Shown here piece by piece: positions 1 through 11,999 of a DNA stretch of 64,000 nucleotides. The stretch's first letter is position 1; every line of letters starts with the position of its first letter. Below the pieces are notes generated by a model that was not told the DNA's origin, searched no databases, and worked only from the letters and a program-made list of their open reading frames with translations. The translations under genes and the position numbers were made by a program. Source of the DNA: Sindora glabra. Lineage: Eukaryota > Streptophyta > Magnoliopsida > Fabales > Fabaceae. The DNA is taken from positions 43,429,511 to 43,493,510 of the forward strand of contig CM035235.1 in the NCBI GenBank assembly GCA_020226215.1, written 5' to 3'.

Positions 1-480
1 ACAATAAACTAAAAATCATGCAAGTTGATTTGGGAGAAAGTTATTTAACTTGGCAGGTACTAGAGCCTCTTTCGTCTCAATTTATTGTACTAAAGACATT
101 TTATAATACTAAAAAATTAGAATGGATCATCAATGAGGTCATTTTAATTGTTACATAGGCTAGAAGACATGAAAAGGGTAAGACTTAAGTAATTAGTCAT
201 ATCTCACATGGGACAAATTCAAATCATAATAGAAGATCTAATAAAAAAGAAAGCAAAAGTCATTACAACCATGGAAGGAAGAAGGGTAAGGAAGGTGAAT
301 TTAGTGGACGATAATGCTATAAATCTAATAAGGCCTAAAGGTAATTGTAGGTTTTATAAGAAATACGAGCATAGGAAAATGGATTGTTTTAAATATAAGA
401 ATTGGGTTAAGAAGAAAATGAAAGGTATTCATTTACCTCTAATCTATTTTGAATTGAATATAGTTAATGTGCAATTAAAC
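1..480 (+). pseudogene. copia A gag remnant with zinc knuckle
   Basis: C-terminal part of Gag, the structural protein that packages element RNA. The open segment 208-489 carries the nucleocapsid knuckle at 346-387. Read against the usual C-x2-C-x4-H-x4-C, the residues are Cys(346), Tyr(355), His(370), Cys(385), so the second metal-binding Cys is Tyr. The Gly usually found just before the His is Glu. Stops upstream, such as the taa within 181-200, break the frame. The same Tyr occurs in element C. Identity is firm from position and from similarity to C. Confidence 0.75.
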
Positions 481-3400
481 ATTTTGTAGTTAGATACTTG
501 TGCGACTATTCATGTGACTAATTATTTTTAAGTGCTAACAAATTTGAGGAAGCCAATGAAGAAGAGCTAATTGTGAGACTCGAAAATAGGGACAGAGTCA
601 AAGTGGAGCACATAAGACTTGGTGAAGTTGAAGACTAGACATGAATTTTTATTGAGTAATATAGTTTATATAACTTCAATAAGTAGAATTTTAATTTCTA
701 TTGTTGCTTTCAATTCTATTGGATACCTTTTTTATTTTGGAAATGGAAAAGTTCAATTATTTCATAAATCCTCTATAATGGGTAGTAGTTCTAGGTGTGA
801 TGGTTTATATGGAGTTGATTTAGATCCTAATTTTATGAACTCAATAAACTTTGTTATTGGCAAGAAAAGATGTCAAGCCAATGAAAGGTCCTTAATGTTG
901 AGACATAAGCAATTAGGACATCTTTTTTTAAGAAAGAATTCAGAATCTTGTAAAGAAGGAAGTAATTCAAGATTTGAATTTTTCAAATTTTGGAACTATA
1001 TAGACTACATCAAGGGCAAGCTTATAGTTAGAGTTAGAAAGGGAAAGAGAAGTAGAAAGGAGAATGTTTTAGAACTAATTCATATTCACATTAGCAGGCC
1101 TATAACACCTAGTAAGTGACTACAAATACCGCATCACATCCATCAATGATTACTCTATATTTGTTTGGGTAGAGTTGCTTAGTGAAAAGTTAGAATCATT
1201 AGAAGCCTTCAACTCATTCAAGGTGCAGTTGAGCTCAAACTAAGGAAATAATTAAAATGTGTTAATTCTAAGAAAGGTGGTGAGCATTATGGTAGGTATA
1301 ATGAAATAGAAAAAAACCCTAGCCCTTTTATGACATACTTATAAAAGTGTGGAATTCAAGCAACTTACACCATGCCTGGAATATTTAAATAAAATAGAAT
1401 TGTAGAAAGAAGAAATCAAACTTTTGTGGACTTGTTGAGATGCATGTTGGCCTATACTTTGCTACTAGAATTCTTATAGGTTGATACAACCAAAACTATG
1501 AGATACATTTTAAATCAGGTTCCCAATAAGTTAATGCTTAAGATCCCATAAGAATTGATGTATGGTAAAAATCCCTTGTTTAAGATATTTTCAAATTTGG
1601 GGTTGCAAAGCTAAAGTAAAGCCATACATTACATCCTAAAAAAATTGATTTAAAGATTATTAGTGGAAACTTCATTGAATATTGTAATAGCTCAAGGGAA
1701 ATTAGATTTTATTATCTAACTCATTTAACCAAAGTAATTGAATCTGATCGAGCTATTTTCTTTAAGGATGAGTTAGATAATAGAAGTCAAATACCACTTA
1801 TCATGGATTTGTACTAAAGATAGAACAATTATTCCATTAACACCAATATTGAGAGAGTCATCTTTTGTTATTCCTCCAGTTGATCTAGTGTAGTCAGTGG
1901 TAGATGATGTCGATCCAAATGAAATAAATGAAGAATATCCATTAAAGAGATCTCATAGAGTTTTCATATTGGTAATTCTTAATAATTATTTTATATATCT
2001 ACAGGAGCATGAATATGTCATTAGTGATAATACTAATCCTATAACTTTATCCCAAGCCATATCCAGTTCAAACCATTTTGATTAGTTAAGTATCATGAAG
2101 GATGAGTTAGCTTCAATGCACAAGAATCAAGTATGGAATCTAGTATAGCTTTCTGTATGTTGTAAGCCATTTGGATGCAAATGGGTTTTCAAGACCAAGA
2201 ACGATAAACAAGGTGAAATCAAGAGGTACAAGACCATATTGGTACCTAAAGGCTACACTTAAAAGGAAGGCATATATTACAAGGAGACTTTTTCACCAAT
2301 TTTAACGAAGGAATCATTTTAAGTTGTCATAGCTTTGGTAGGCTATATTAGATGGATATAAAGACAACCTTCCTAAATGGTGATCTATTAGAGATTATCT
2401 ATATAAACTAGTTAGATGGTTTCCAAGAAAAAGGAAAAGAACATTTTGTGTGTCAACTTAAAAAGTCCATATATGGATTAAAACAAGCTTCTAGATAGTG
2501 TTACCTTAAGTTGGATAAGGTAGTAACTTCTCTTGGGTTCAAGAAGAATGCAATGAATCAATGTATTTATATGTTGATGAGTGTGGGCATTTTTTTTCAT
2601 TTTGGTAACATACATGGACAACATTTTCCTTGCAAGGAATGACATGAATTTGCTAACTTAGACAACACAAATGTTATCCAAATATTTTGACATGAAGGAT
2701 CTTGGAAATGTCTCTTATATTTTAGGGATAAATATCCATTATGATAGATCTTCTAACTCATTTGGATTGTCTCAATAGATATACATTGAGAAAATATTGA
2801 AGAGTTTTAGCATTTCAACATGCTGTCAAGTTTCCACACCCACTTCAAAATGGAAAATTTTCTCTAATTCCTAGTGTTCTTAGAATGATATTGAAATAGA
2901 AAGAATGAAAAGTTTCCTATATATGTGTAGCTTGATGCATGCTCAAGTATGTGTACATCCTAACATAGCTTATGCTAGTGGTATATTATGGAATTGCTTA
3001 GGTAATCTTAGTGAAAGACATTGGATTGTAGTAAAAAAAAAAGTTATGATGTACCTATAAGGTATGAAAGATTATATGCTAACATATAGAAGATTGGAAT
3101 ATCTCACAATCATAAGCTACTTGGATTCAAATATCTTTAGTTGTCCAGACGATCACAAATTAACATCTAGATACATCTTTATAATGGCTGGAGGAGTTGT
3201 GTCATGGAAAAGGGTTAAGAAGTCCTTAAAAACAGCCTCTACTATGAAAACAGAATATGTCATGTATTATGAAGTTACTTATGTAATGGTATACTTAAGG
3301 AATTTTATGGTTGGTTTCAAGATTATTGAAGGCATCTTTAGGCCCTTCACCCTCTAATGTGACAATATAGATGTAAACTTTTCTCATAAAAACAAAAGTT

Positions 3401-3590
3401 TTACTCTATATAAAGTATTTTAATGTAAAGTACCCAAGTATGTAAGGAAAGGTACATGAGTATATCACATGTATTGAACATATTTCCACAGATCATATGC
3501 TCATAGATCCACTAATCAAAGGCTTCAAGGTAGGAATATATCATGATCATGTAATCAATATAGGATTAGCTAAGTCTTTTGACGTTTTAG
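481..3590 (+). pseudogene. copia A pol (PR-INT-RT-RNaseH) pseudogene
   Basis: Degenerate Pol polyprotein. Protease: Leu-Asp-Thr-Cys-Ala-Thr at 489-506, where the catalytic Asp-Thr/Ser-Gly triad has Cys for Gly. The GAG-pre-integrase His box lies near 894-930. The first integrase acidic residue (element C reads IHTDVCGPI) is His near 1087. Reverse transcriptase spans about 2090-2800, with conserved stretches around 2160-2260, and the YVDD box near 2605 reads Tyr-Met-Asp-Asn. RNase H spans about 3064-3560. Three catalytic positions are changed and stops are frequent, so no activity is expected. Boundaries are approximate. Confidence 0.8.
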
Positions 3591-4062
3591 GTTAGTGAGA
3601 GTATTATAATGTAAATTGTTTGCTCAAGATGTATATAAATAAAATATTCATAATGAAATATTCATACTTTGCTATATATTGTGTATATTTTTGTTATGAT
3701 ATATTTAGAGGGACGTTTAGACCCTCTCTCAATATTATATTAAGAATTATAATTTTTATTTAGCATCTTGGGCAAATGCCTTGACCCAATGAATAAAGAT
3801 TTACACATGTTGACACAATTTGTCATGTAAATCTTATTAAGCACAATCTTACTATGCATATCCTTATCGAATATTGTATATGGCTAGTGAAATGTAAGTG
3901 CACAGTATATATTTCATTGAATTGCTATTAGATATTATATTTTATGTTACCAAATATTTGTTGTCTTAATTTAGACCGATGGGTGTAAAGATTTTATAAT
4001 TTTTCTTTTACATCTTATTAAAGTGGCCATTATTATTGAATTACATGATCCAAGTGGTAGAT

Positions 4063-4528
4063 TGTTGGATTTTCTATTATGAATCTATTAATTAAATAAT
4101 AAAATAAAATGTAAAAGGTTTAACATAATATTAAAATAATTGTGTGGTTTGGACTTAGTGGCAATTTAGCCTAATAGCATGGTAATGAGTGGTTCTGAAT
4201 GATGAGTCGACTCACTAATTGTTACAACATAAATAAGAATTGCTACTTCTAAACCTTAACATTTATTTTGATCACTCCCTATTGGTGTCAGAAAATCTCT
4301 CCAAAACAAATACTCATCTAGGATTAATAGGAGTAGCAATCCCTTATTGGAACCCATGATCAAAATTGATCGTAAGTAGCTTATGACGTACACAAGATTC
4401 AAATTCTACATTCATCACAAAATTTATTCATTAGGTAATTATAAATTGTTTTGTCTATGTTTAATATTATTTTTTACATGATTCAATTAATATTATTATT
4501 CTTTTAAAATTTTGATTTAAATAATGCA
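4063..4528 (+). repeat. 3' LTR of copia A with PPT at 4050-4062
   Basis: A purine-rich tract ending GTGGTAGAT is followed by TGTTGGATTTT, the usual polypurine tract to TG junction of plant copia elements; element C has the same arrangement at 42334-42350. The partner 5' LTR lies left of the window, so the right end is inferred: a CA at 4527-4528 gives 466 bp, close to the 446 bp of C. Inside, an ATG at 4356 is followed 16 nt later by a consensus-like donor GTAAGT (4372), recalling the arrangement in the C LTR. Confidence 0.55.
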
Positions 4529-5049
4529 TACTTGGAAACAAAGAAAAGAACAAAAAAGGTGATTGCTTATGCCCTTCGATGAAACAAAAATATTTTTTAA
4601 AAATGGTAAATATAGTATATTTGAACTTTTAAGATAAATTAAGGTTCAAATTCTTCTATTGAAAAGTAATTTTCATAAAAATATCATATATATATTTATA
4701 TTAATATTACTAAGAGAGTGATTAACTATTTGTATTAATAATCTAAGAAAATGATACTTAAAGCAATAGTAGTAAAAGAAAATATTTTTCTAAATAAAAG
4801 TTTTTTCCCAAATTTTTTATATTTAGCATCAAATAAATAAAATACTTTCCCTTATCTTATTTTTTATAACCAAATTTTATGAAAAAAATATTTTTTTGTT
4901 GAAATAAATAGAGTATAAGAAACTTTTCTTTTTTCCTATAAAAAAATGCAACATAAAATTATCATGTCTTCATGCATCAACCTTATCTTATTACTCATAA
5001 TGAAAATTTCAATATATGAGTTACAAAGAAAAAAAATTACAATATCTAG

Positions 5050-5430
5050 TATTTAAGGCCAGTGGAATATGAGAGACTAGGTATATAGCATATTGGATGG
5101 AGATTTAGGTTCTCATCTCCTCCTTGTTAATGTTTAAAAAATAAAAGATTTTTAATTCGTCATTCTTACATCTTAGTTCTTGTTGGATTATTATTTCTCT
5201 TTGTGTTTCTCTTTTCTTTCTCTTCTTTAGTTTAGTGAGTGTTTTCCTTTTCCTTTTTTCTTTTAGTTTTATGTGGGTTTTATCATTTGATTCACTGTTC
5301 TTGTTTTGTTTTTGTATTACCTCACATTATTTTTCTAGTTCAGTTATTATATGTGTTCTTTCTCTATATTGGGGGTTGTAATCTTCCTCTTCTTTATCAA
5401 TAAAGCCTGTTCTTAAAAAAAAGAAATAAA
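5050..5430 (+). repeat. retroposon-like 3' end with A-rich tail
   Basis: Non-coding stretch ending in AATAAAGCCTGTTCTT (about 5399-5415) followed by a run of A, as in 3' ends of plant LINEs or SINEs. Upstream, near 5095-5120, GGTTCTCATCTCC resembles a weak pol III B box. The 3' portion recurs at 16510-16600 together with the DNA to its right, so here it forms part of a larger duplicated segment. Class (LINE, SINE or host terminator) is unresolved. Confidence 0.35.
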
Positions 5431-6540
5431 AAAATATTAACTAAATTGAAACAAAACAAGATTTTGAATGGTTGGAAAGGGACAATAAAAATGCCAAAAC
5501 TTAAACTTTAAATTCAAAAAGTAATCAATATCATTATGCACCAAAAAAATGTGTAATATCAAAATCTTAAATTGAAAAAATGTGCACTAGTTTCGTTTTT
5601 GAAAATTTTCTTATACAACTTTAAACATCACATTACTCTTTTTTCATATCTATTTTATGAGAGGCATGGGAGAAGGGTGTTCGAATTTGTAGAAGCATAC
5701 GGATCTTATTGGGCAGGGCAAATTAGATTAGTCGTCTAATTTTTTATACTTGAAAGTCTTCATGAAAAAGAACTTGGGATGAAGGAAAATGTGAGCATCA
5801 CTTGGATGGTTAATTCTTTTCAACTATTTGTTGATGCTTATTGATTCTTTAATTAAATTATTTGATGGTTCACGAAGTTTTTATTTCATCTGGTCACATA
5901 ATTTGCAACGATTCAATATGGAATTTATTTCATGTGAAAATTTATGATTATAGCATGCTTAATAACTTATAAGTGACTAACTATAAACTATCAATTTTTT
6001 AATTATATATGTTTATTTAAAATGAGTTGATTAATATAAAATATGAGATATTTGTGGAAATTAATTTTAAATTTGATAAAAGTATGTAGCGTACACATAG
6101 CAAATTTTAGTAGATACACTGTAAATATTTAGTAGTAAGAGAATAATTTCAGAAAAAAGTAAAGAGAAATCATGATATTTACAAGGTCATATATAATAAA
6201 TAAATTTATTTGCTATTTCCCCGTATATATTGTAAATTGTACGTGATAAAGTCAACCAGAGCAGAGTCAGAAAATATGGATTAACTTAATAGCAATAATT
6301 ATGGTGTATTGATTGCATCATTATATCACTAATCTAAATTCTTAATTTTTATTCATTCGCATAATATTGTGCAAGATGAATAAAATTTAATAGCTATACC
6401 AACGGTGTACCGATACAACTCGTACACTAAAATCTTTCAAAATTGATTGGTACCTCTTTCACAGCAATGACTCATATAAGATAAGATACATTTGCTTCTA
6501 TCAATCCAACGAAAATAGGGAGATAGATGTTTCATAACCA
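5330..6540 (+). repeat. ~1.2 kb dispersed segment, copy 1
   Basis: Shared with about 16520-17900 (copy 3) and in part with about 14960-15690 (copy 2). Common landmarks are AACAAGATTTTGAA followed by GTAATCAATATCATT, a CAAATTAGA-TAGTCGTCT stretch, GTGAGCATCA-TTGGATGG, and ATTTTGCAACGATTCA. No ORF of note and no terminal repeats seen. All copies lie in the same direction. It may be a non-autonomous element or a local duplication. Confidence 0.5.
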
Positions 6541-6639
6541 GTGTAAGACACCCCTTATTAATAATTAATGACAGACGATAATAAAATTATTTACTAACAA
6601 GATAAATGTTTTGAAATTTTTCATAGATTATATGGATTT

Positions 6640-6915
6640 TAGATTCCACTTATTTTTTTGAAAAATGTATTTTGTAGGAAAATCTCATTTTCAAATATAT
6701 AAATGAAGAAGTATTATATATTTGTATAAATTGTGATTAAAAATATGATGTAAAGAGGTACAATAGTGGAGGAAAATGACTTCTTTTAAAGAAGAAGATA
6801 TTTTTAACTAAACTTCTTACATTTAATATTGAATACTTAAAATTTTTCACTGCATTAATATATTATTACTATATTCTTATAGAAAGTGTTTTTTGTCAAA
6901 ATAAATGAAAGTTTA
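6640..6915. mobile_element. hAT-like MITE, copy 1 (degenerate)
   Basis: AT-rich ~270 bp non-coding block resembling those at 16093-16360 and 48135-48385: a left end with GAAAAATGTATTTTGTAGGAAAATCTC, a middle CATTTAATATTGAATA block, and a right end rich in GTTTTTTGTCAAAATAAATGAA. Ends are less clear than in the 16 kb copy, and no target duplication was established. Confidence 0.4.
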
Positions 6916-7176
6916 GTCACAAAATTAATTTGCTTTATAACTAAATCTGAAGTTCAAATACTCATTAAATGCTTCAAAATTCAACAGAGAGGGAAAAAAA
7001 GATTGTAACCGTTTTGTTTGTCATAACTAAAAGCAAAAAAAAAATATTTTAGATGAATTTCATTTTTAAATAGTGTTTAATTTTAAGTAAAATTTATTTT
7101 CATTTCATCTATAATTTCTATTTTAATTATATTCATGTCGTTCTAAAATTCACTAAATTTAGTAAGGATTACACTA

Positions 7177-9869
7177 GGGGGTATTTGGTTCACAGAATAT
7201 TTTTCACATTCCCAGAAATCTTTCATGTGAATGTTATATTCCAACGTTTGGTTCAAAATCTAGGAATGCAATATTCCTAGGAATATTTAGAATCTAACTT
7301 TTCCCTCAAATATTCCCATGGGGGAGGTGGGTATCTCAGAATTCTTTCTTATGAGAATGTTAATACTAAAGTAAAAAAGATAATTTCATCCCATTCTTTT
7401 ATACCCTCATTTATTTTAATTTTTTTTTATTTTTAAATTTTAATTTATATTTCTCATTTTTAATTTTTTATGATAACAAGTATAATTACACCAAGTAAGT
7501 AAAAAAAGCAATTTCTATATTTCAATTCTAATTTAGTTTGAAAATTTTTCATTTTTATTTTTAACTTATATTTTTTATTTTTAATTTTTTCATGGTAACA
7601 AGGATAGTTTATTAAATAAGTAAAAAAATAAATAAGTAATTTCTAAATTTAAGTCTTATTCAAAAAAATTGTAAAACTAAGGGAAAAAATTGTCTAGGTA
7701 TATTTTTTCTAATGTCTTTGTATTGGATAATATATTGCATAAGGAAATATCATGAAAAAAAAACTTAATTTTTCATGGGAATTCAATGATTTTCTACGGT
7801 AATAGTTGCGAGAAAATATTGATTTTCATTTGTTGGCAAAAATTGTAAGAAATCTAAGCTGCTATATGTAATTTCCTGATAAGGGATTTAGTAAATATAT
7901 TGGATTAGATATTTTAAATTTAAATTTGTTCTATGATGATGTGAAAAAAAATTATAAAAAAGTCTGAAAATACTCTCAAGTTCCGCGCACACATTTGTAT
8001 CTTCGTTCACTGGGATACTTAAGAGGCATATAATTGAAATCAGAGCAAATCATGAAGTATAATTAGTGAGAGACTCTAATTTCTTTTATATAAAATTTTT
8101 TTTAGGCATTTTAAAGCTTATTTACTTTATAATATTAATAAATAAAAAAGAGATATTATTAAAAATTAAAAAATAATAATAATTAAAAATTTTAAATTAA
8201 TAAATAATTTTTAATAATTTTTTTGTTAGTATAATAACACATAAGTATGCAATAATATAAATTAATTTAAATTGATACCAAATGAAATATATATATATAT
8301 ATATATTATTTTTCACGCCTTTCGACATGCTTATGTATCGTTAAGGAAAAATCAAATTTGAACAGAATGGTTGGAAGATATTTTAGCAGAAGGTAATAGT
8401 AAATTAATGGCTATTTTAACGTTTTAACTTGTGCGGGTATTTATTAATTTTTTATTATTAACATAAAAATAATTTATATACATTAAATGAAAAAATTATA
8501 AGGTGTTGAAATTTAACTTTTTATATTTATTTTAAAATTATTCATTTAATTTTATAAATAATAATTTTTTAATATTCTAGATATTAGAAGTGAGTTATAA
8601 TACATTAATCAAATTTTGATTTATATATATATGATTTAAAGTATAATTCTTAAATTTCAATATAACAATATTAATAAAATTTAAGTAAATAAATTTTATT
8701 TTTAATTTTTAAATAATTTTATAAAAATATAATGTATAATTAATTCAATTAAAATTTTATATTAAAATGATAACTTATTTAAAATATTTATATATATAAT
8801 TTGATTTGAAATATAACATTGAAAACTAACATTAAGAAGGTGTTGATAATATTTAAATGAACAAATTTGACATCAATTTCTAATTATTTTTATAGAAAAT
8901 AAAATATATATTGAAATTTTAAAATTACCTCGCATTTTTGCTTCTTTGCTTCTTAGGACTTAGGGGTGACAATCATAAATATAACCTAATAATCCAATAT
9001 AAATATAAAATATTTTATATGGATTTTATTTGAGATTATACAAATTTAGATTATAAGCAAATTAATTCATATAATTTGAATAATTAATAGATTAGACTAG
9101 AATTGATTCAAAATGTTGATTTACTAACTTATTTAAGAATTAAAATTAAAATTTATTTTTTTTATTCTCAAAATTTTAGATGTTATTTTTTAATCATCAA
9201 TATAAATAATATTTATCCTTTATAAAAATACTTATTGATAAAATAAATAAATACTTAATTTCTTCTCTTATTTGAATAAAGAAAAAAGATTAAAAAAGAA
9301 TATTTAAAGATAAAATGTGTGATTATTATATTTTAATTATTTAAAATTTTAAAATTTTTTATTTTCTTTTCAATTTAAATTTAAAACATATTATTTCTCT
9401 TCTTTTTCTCTTATTTTCTTTTTAAAGAAAGCAAAAGCTTCTTGTGAACAATAGAGTTTTATTTATTTATTTTATATAATTAATTATATAAAAAATTCAA
9501 ATTTAAATTTTTCAAAATTTTAATATTTTATATATTAAATTATTTATTATATTTTAATTGAATAGAATTCAAAATTTTAATTTATTAAGTCTTCAGAAAT
9601 CTTTATTCATATATTTTTAATTAAATTTATAATAAAAAATTAATAGGGGTATTTTTTGAAAAAATAATTAGATTCCTAGGAATATAATATGCGAACTAAA
9701 CATAAGAATATAGTATATCTAGGATTGTAAAAAAATATTCCTAGAAATATATATATATATTTAACTAAACATAAGAATCTTATATTCTCAAGAATCACAT
9801 ACCTATGAATCACATCCCTGAGAATTTGCACTTTCCTGAAAATGTAAGATTTCACAAAACAAATGCCAC
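7177..9869. mobile_element. non-autonomous TIR DNA transposon (2.7 kb)
   Basis: The left end begins GGGGGTATTTGGTTCACAG. The right end, read on the minus strand, begins GTGGCATTTGTTTTGTGAA. The two continue to match imperfectly for about 35 bases as terminal inverted repeats. The TATTTGGTT-type terminus occurs in plant hAT and PIF/Harbinger MITEs. The interior is very AT-rich with no transposase-like ORF. Blocks containing ATTCCTAGGAATAT occur near both ends. I could not find a convincing target duplication, so the superfamily is open, and the interior may include other insertions. A relative lies at about 46965-47885. Confidence 0.5.
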
Positions 9870-10864
9870 TTGAAGCACAAAATTTTCAAGAATTACTAGA
9901 TGAGTACGTTTGATAGGTTAACTATAAATTGGCAAAATAAGAAAAAGGCAAAATATTCATGAAGTGTTATTTTCAAATATGGAAAAGTTGTTTACCAATT
10001 CCTAATAAATTAGTAAAACTTTTACTAAAAAATTTTAAATTATATTATCAACTAAAGAAGGATAAATAGTAGTTTTTTTTCATTAACCATTAGAGTGATT
10101 AAATCACTAAATGTACACATATAAAATTTTGGAATCAAACCTAAAATGTAAAGGAATACAAGATCTCCAATCATAAATAGTAGTTTGATAACAATTTAAT
10201 AGAGAATTCTTCGTGAAACAGTCTACTGATTTGTCATATGTCAGTTCTTTTACTTTATTAAACCATTTATGTGATCAATGATTCATCAAAATTAAATGTT
10301 ATAAAATAAATTTGAAAGCTAAATAAAATGTTAAAGCCAAGGGTAAAAATCAGTCATGTAATTCATGTGCTAGTATGTAATGTACTTATCTAATTAACTA
10401 TGTTTTTATTTTTCATTTTTATTTCTTTCCTCTAAAATCTCCATGTGCCGGATGGGAAAAATAATTCTGCAAGAGATAGATGTTTTCTGCAAAATGACAG
10501 GAAATGCAGCAGTGGTGGAGCTACATGTATTTCAACGGGCCTTATTTGAAATATCCCTATTGAAATTTTAACATTCAATGAGGTTTATGCCCGTATTGAA
10601 CTTTTTTAAATGTATATTGTTCAAAATATTCTATCAATTTGTAAATTTTACTCTATTAAAATGTTGAAATATATTTATTCCCATTAGCCTTTAGATCTTG
10701 ATTCTGCACTAAGACATGGGAAGATAATTGATATGTCTCACTTTGACTTATTTGACTTATTGTCAATTTCGCTTGGAATCAAAACAAGGATGAACAAGAA
10801 AATAATAGCATAAACTTCAAATATGCTTCTCCTAGAATATATGTGTTATGTTGAATTGGTTGAG
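9870..10864. other. intergenic, nothing recognised
   Basis: AT-rich DNA between the TIR element and the SINE. No ORF, RNA gene or repeat match that I can support. Confidence 0.4.
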
Positions 10865-11135
10865 CACCATCTCAATGGTTTAGTGGTATTAGGTCATAAT
10901 TTCATTCTACAGGTTATAGGTTCGACATAGAAGGCTATCAATGAAGGAATAGAGGACTCTTGGTATTATATTAGCACTTTGAAAGAATTGTGGTATTGGA
11001 CTTGTCGTTTGGGCAATCTCAAACTGAACATTTTAAACAAGGATGTACTTTTGTGATAATGCTTAGGGAGGGTAGTCAATGTTGATTATCCTTGCTCTCT
11101 CATTTTCTTAGCAAAAAAAAAGAAAAAAGAAAAAC
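10865..11135 (+). mobile_element. tRNA-derived SINE
   Basis: About 270 bp with an internal pol III promoter: A box TGGTTTAGTGGTA at about 10877-10889 and B box GGTTCGACAT at 10919-10928. The spacing of about 42 bp is typical of a tRNA head. A non-tRNA body follows, and the element ends in an A-rich tail (about 11112-11134). The flanks TTGAATTGGTTGAG (10851-10864) and TTGAATCTATTGAG (11136-11149) agree at 11 of 14 positions, as expected for an aged target duplication. It is a SINE copy, not a functional tRNA gene: the head does not close into a cloverleaf and has a long tail. Confidence 0.75.
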
Positions 11136-11999
11136 TTGAATCTATTGAGGTGGTGAAATGGGTTGGTCCTAAGAGATTGATTTGTTTTTATGTGAGAGTG
11201 AGAGGAGTAAATGATGAAAATCAAATCTAGGATTGAAACATTAGAATTAAAATATAAAGTCATGTGACTTTTTTAAAGTGATTATATGGTTTTGAATTAC
11301 ATTTTAATCTTAACAATCAATACAAAATTTAAAGACCATATTTCATTCCTCTCATCTCTCATATAAAAATGCTTTTTTCGCATGAAATGTCCCTATGTGT
11401 GTATACATATATATAATTATTTGAAAACTTTTAATGTTAAAATTGATGAGATCATTTATATTTAACATTGTCACCATATATCATACAAATTTAGTAGAAT
11501 AGATAATTATATTTTATACAAATTAAAATAAATTTAAAAAATTGATAAATAAAATTATGTGAGAAAATTATTAGTATAAAACTTAAAACTAGTATAGTAA
11601 TAATCAAATAAAGTAGGGAAAAAATCATGCCAGTATCGTTTGGTATAATTTATTGCAACAAGGTACCCTGTAACTCACTTTCTTTCATTTAAGTGTACCC
11701 GCATATAGAAATTTACCACAATACATAGAAAACAAAAATGACACATTTACAATGCATTTCAAGAAGATTAAAAGACGGAATATAGAAACTTCTTTTGCCA
11801 CACATGAAAACTAGAGAGTTGTTAATTTAATACAAATAAAAAAATAAAAGAGTAAAAACTTATAAAAATTAAAATTGCAGGACTTTTTATTTTATAAAAA
11901 TTAAATTAATATAAAATTTTACTTATAAATAAAATTTATAAAAATTCAATTTTTTAGGAATTTAAATAAATTTTTAGTTAAGATAAAAAATAAAAATAA

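Larger units (their letters stand above)
1..4528 (+). mobile_element. Ty1/copia element A, left-truncated by window
   Basis: Decayed Ty1/copia retrotransposon whose 5' LTR and early gag lie outside the window. The order gag zinc knuckle, protease, integrase, reverse transcriptase, RNase H is the copia order. It parallels element C (36085-42794) along its length: the first 100 bases match C at about 38430-38520, the knuckle matches at 38754, and RNase H matches at 41440-41840. Pol-like sequence ends near 3590, followed by ~470 bp of 3' untranslated DNA, a purine tract (4050-4062) and the 3' LTR. Many stops and frameshifts make it non-autonomous. A and C are clearly one family. The LTR end at 4528 is a guess from the TG...CA rule. 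Confidence 0.85.

Noticed and set aside
10865..10935. tRNA gene
   Set aside because: It has A and B boxes, but the sequence continues into a SINE body and A-rich tail with flanking duplications, and the stems do not close.
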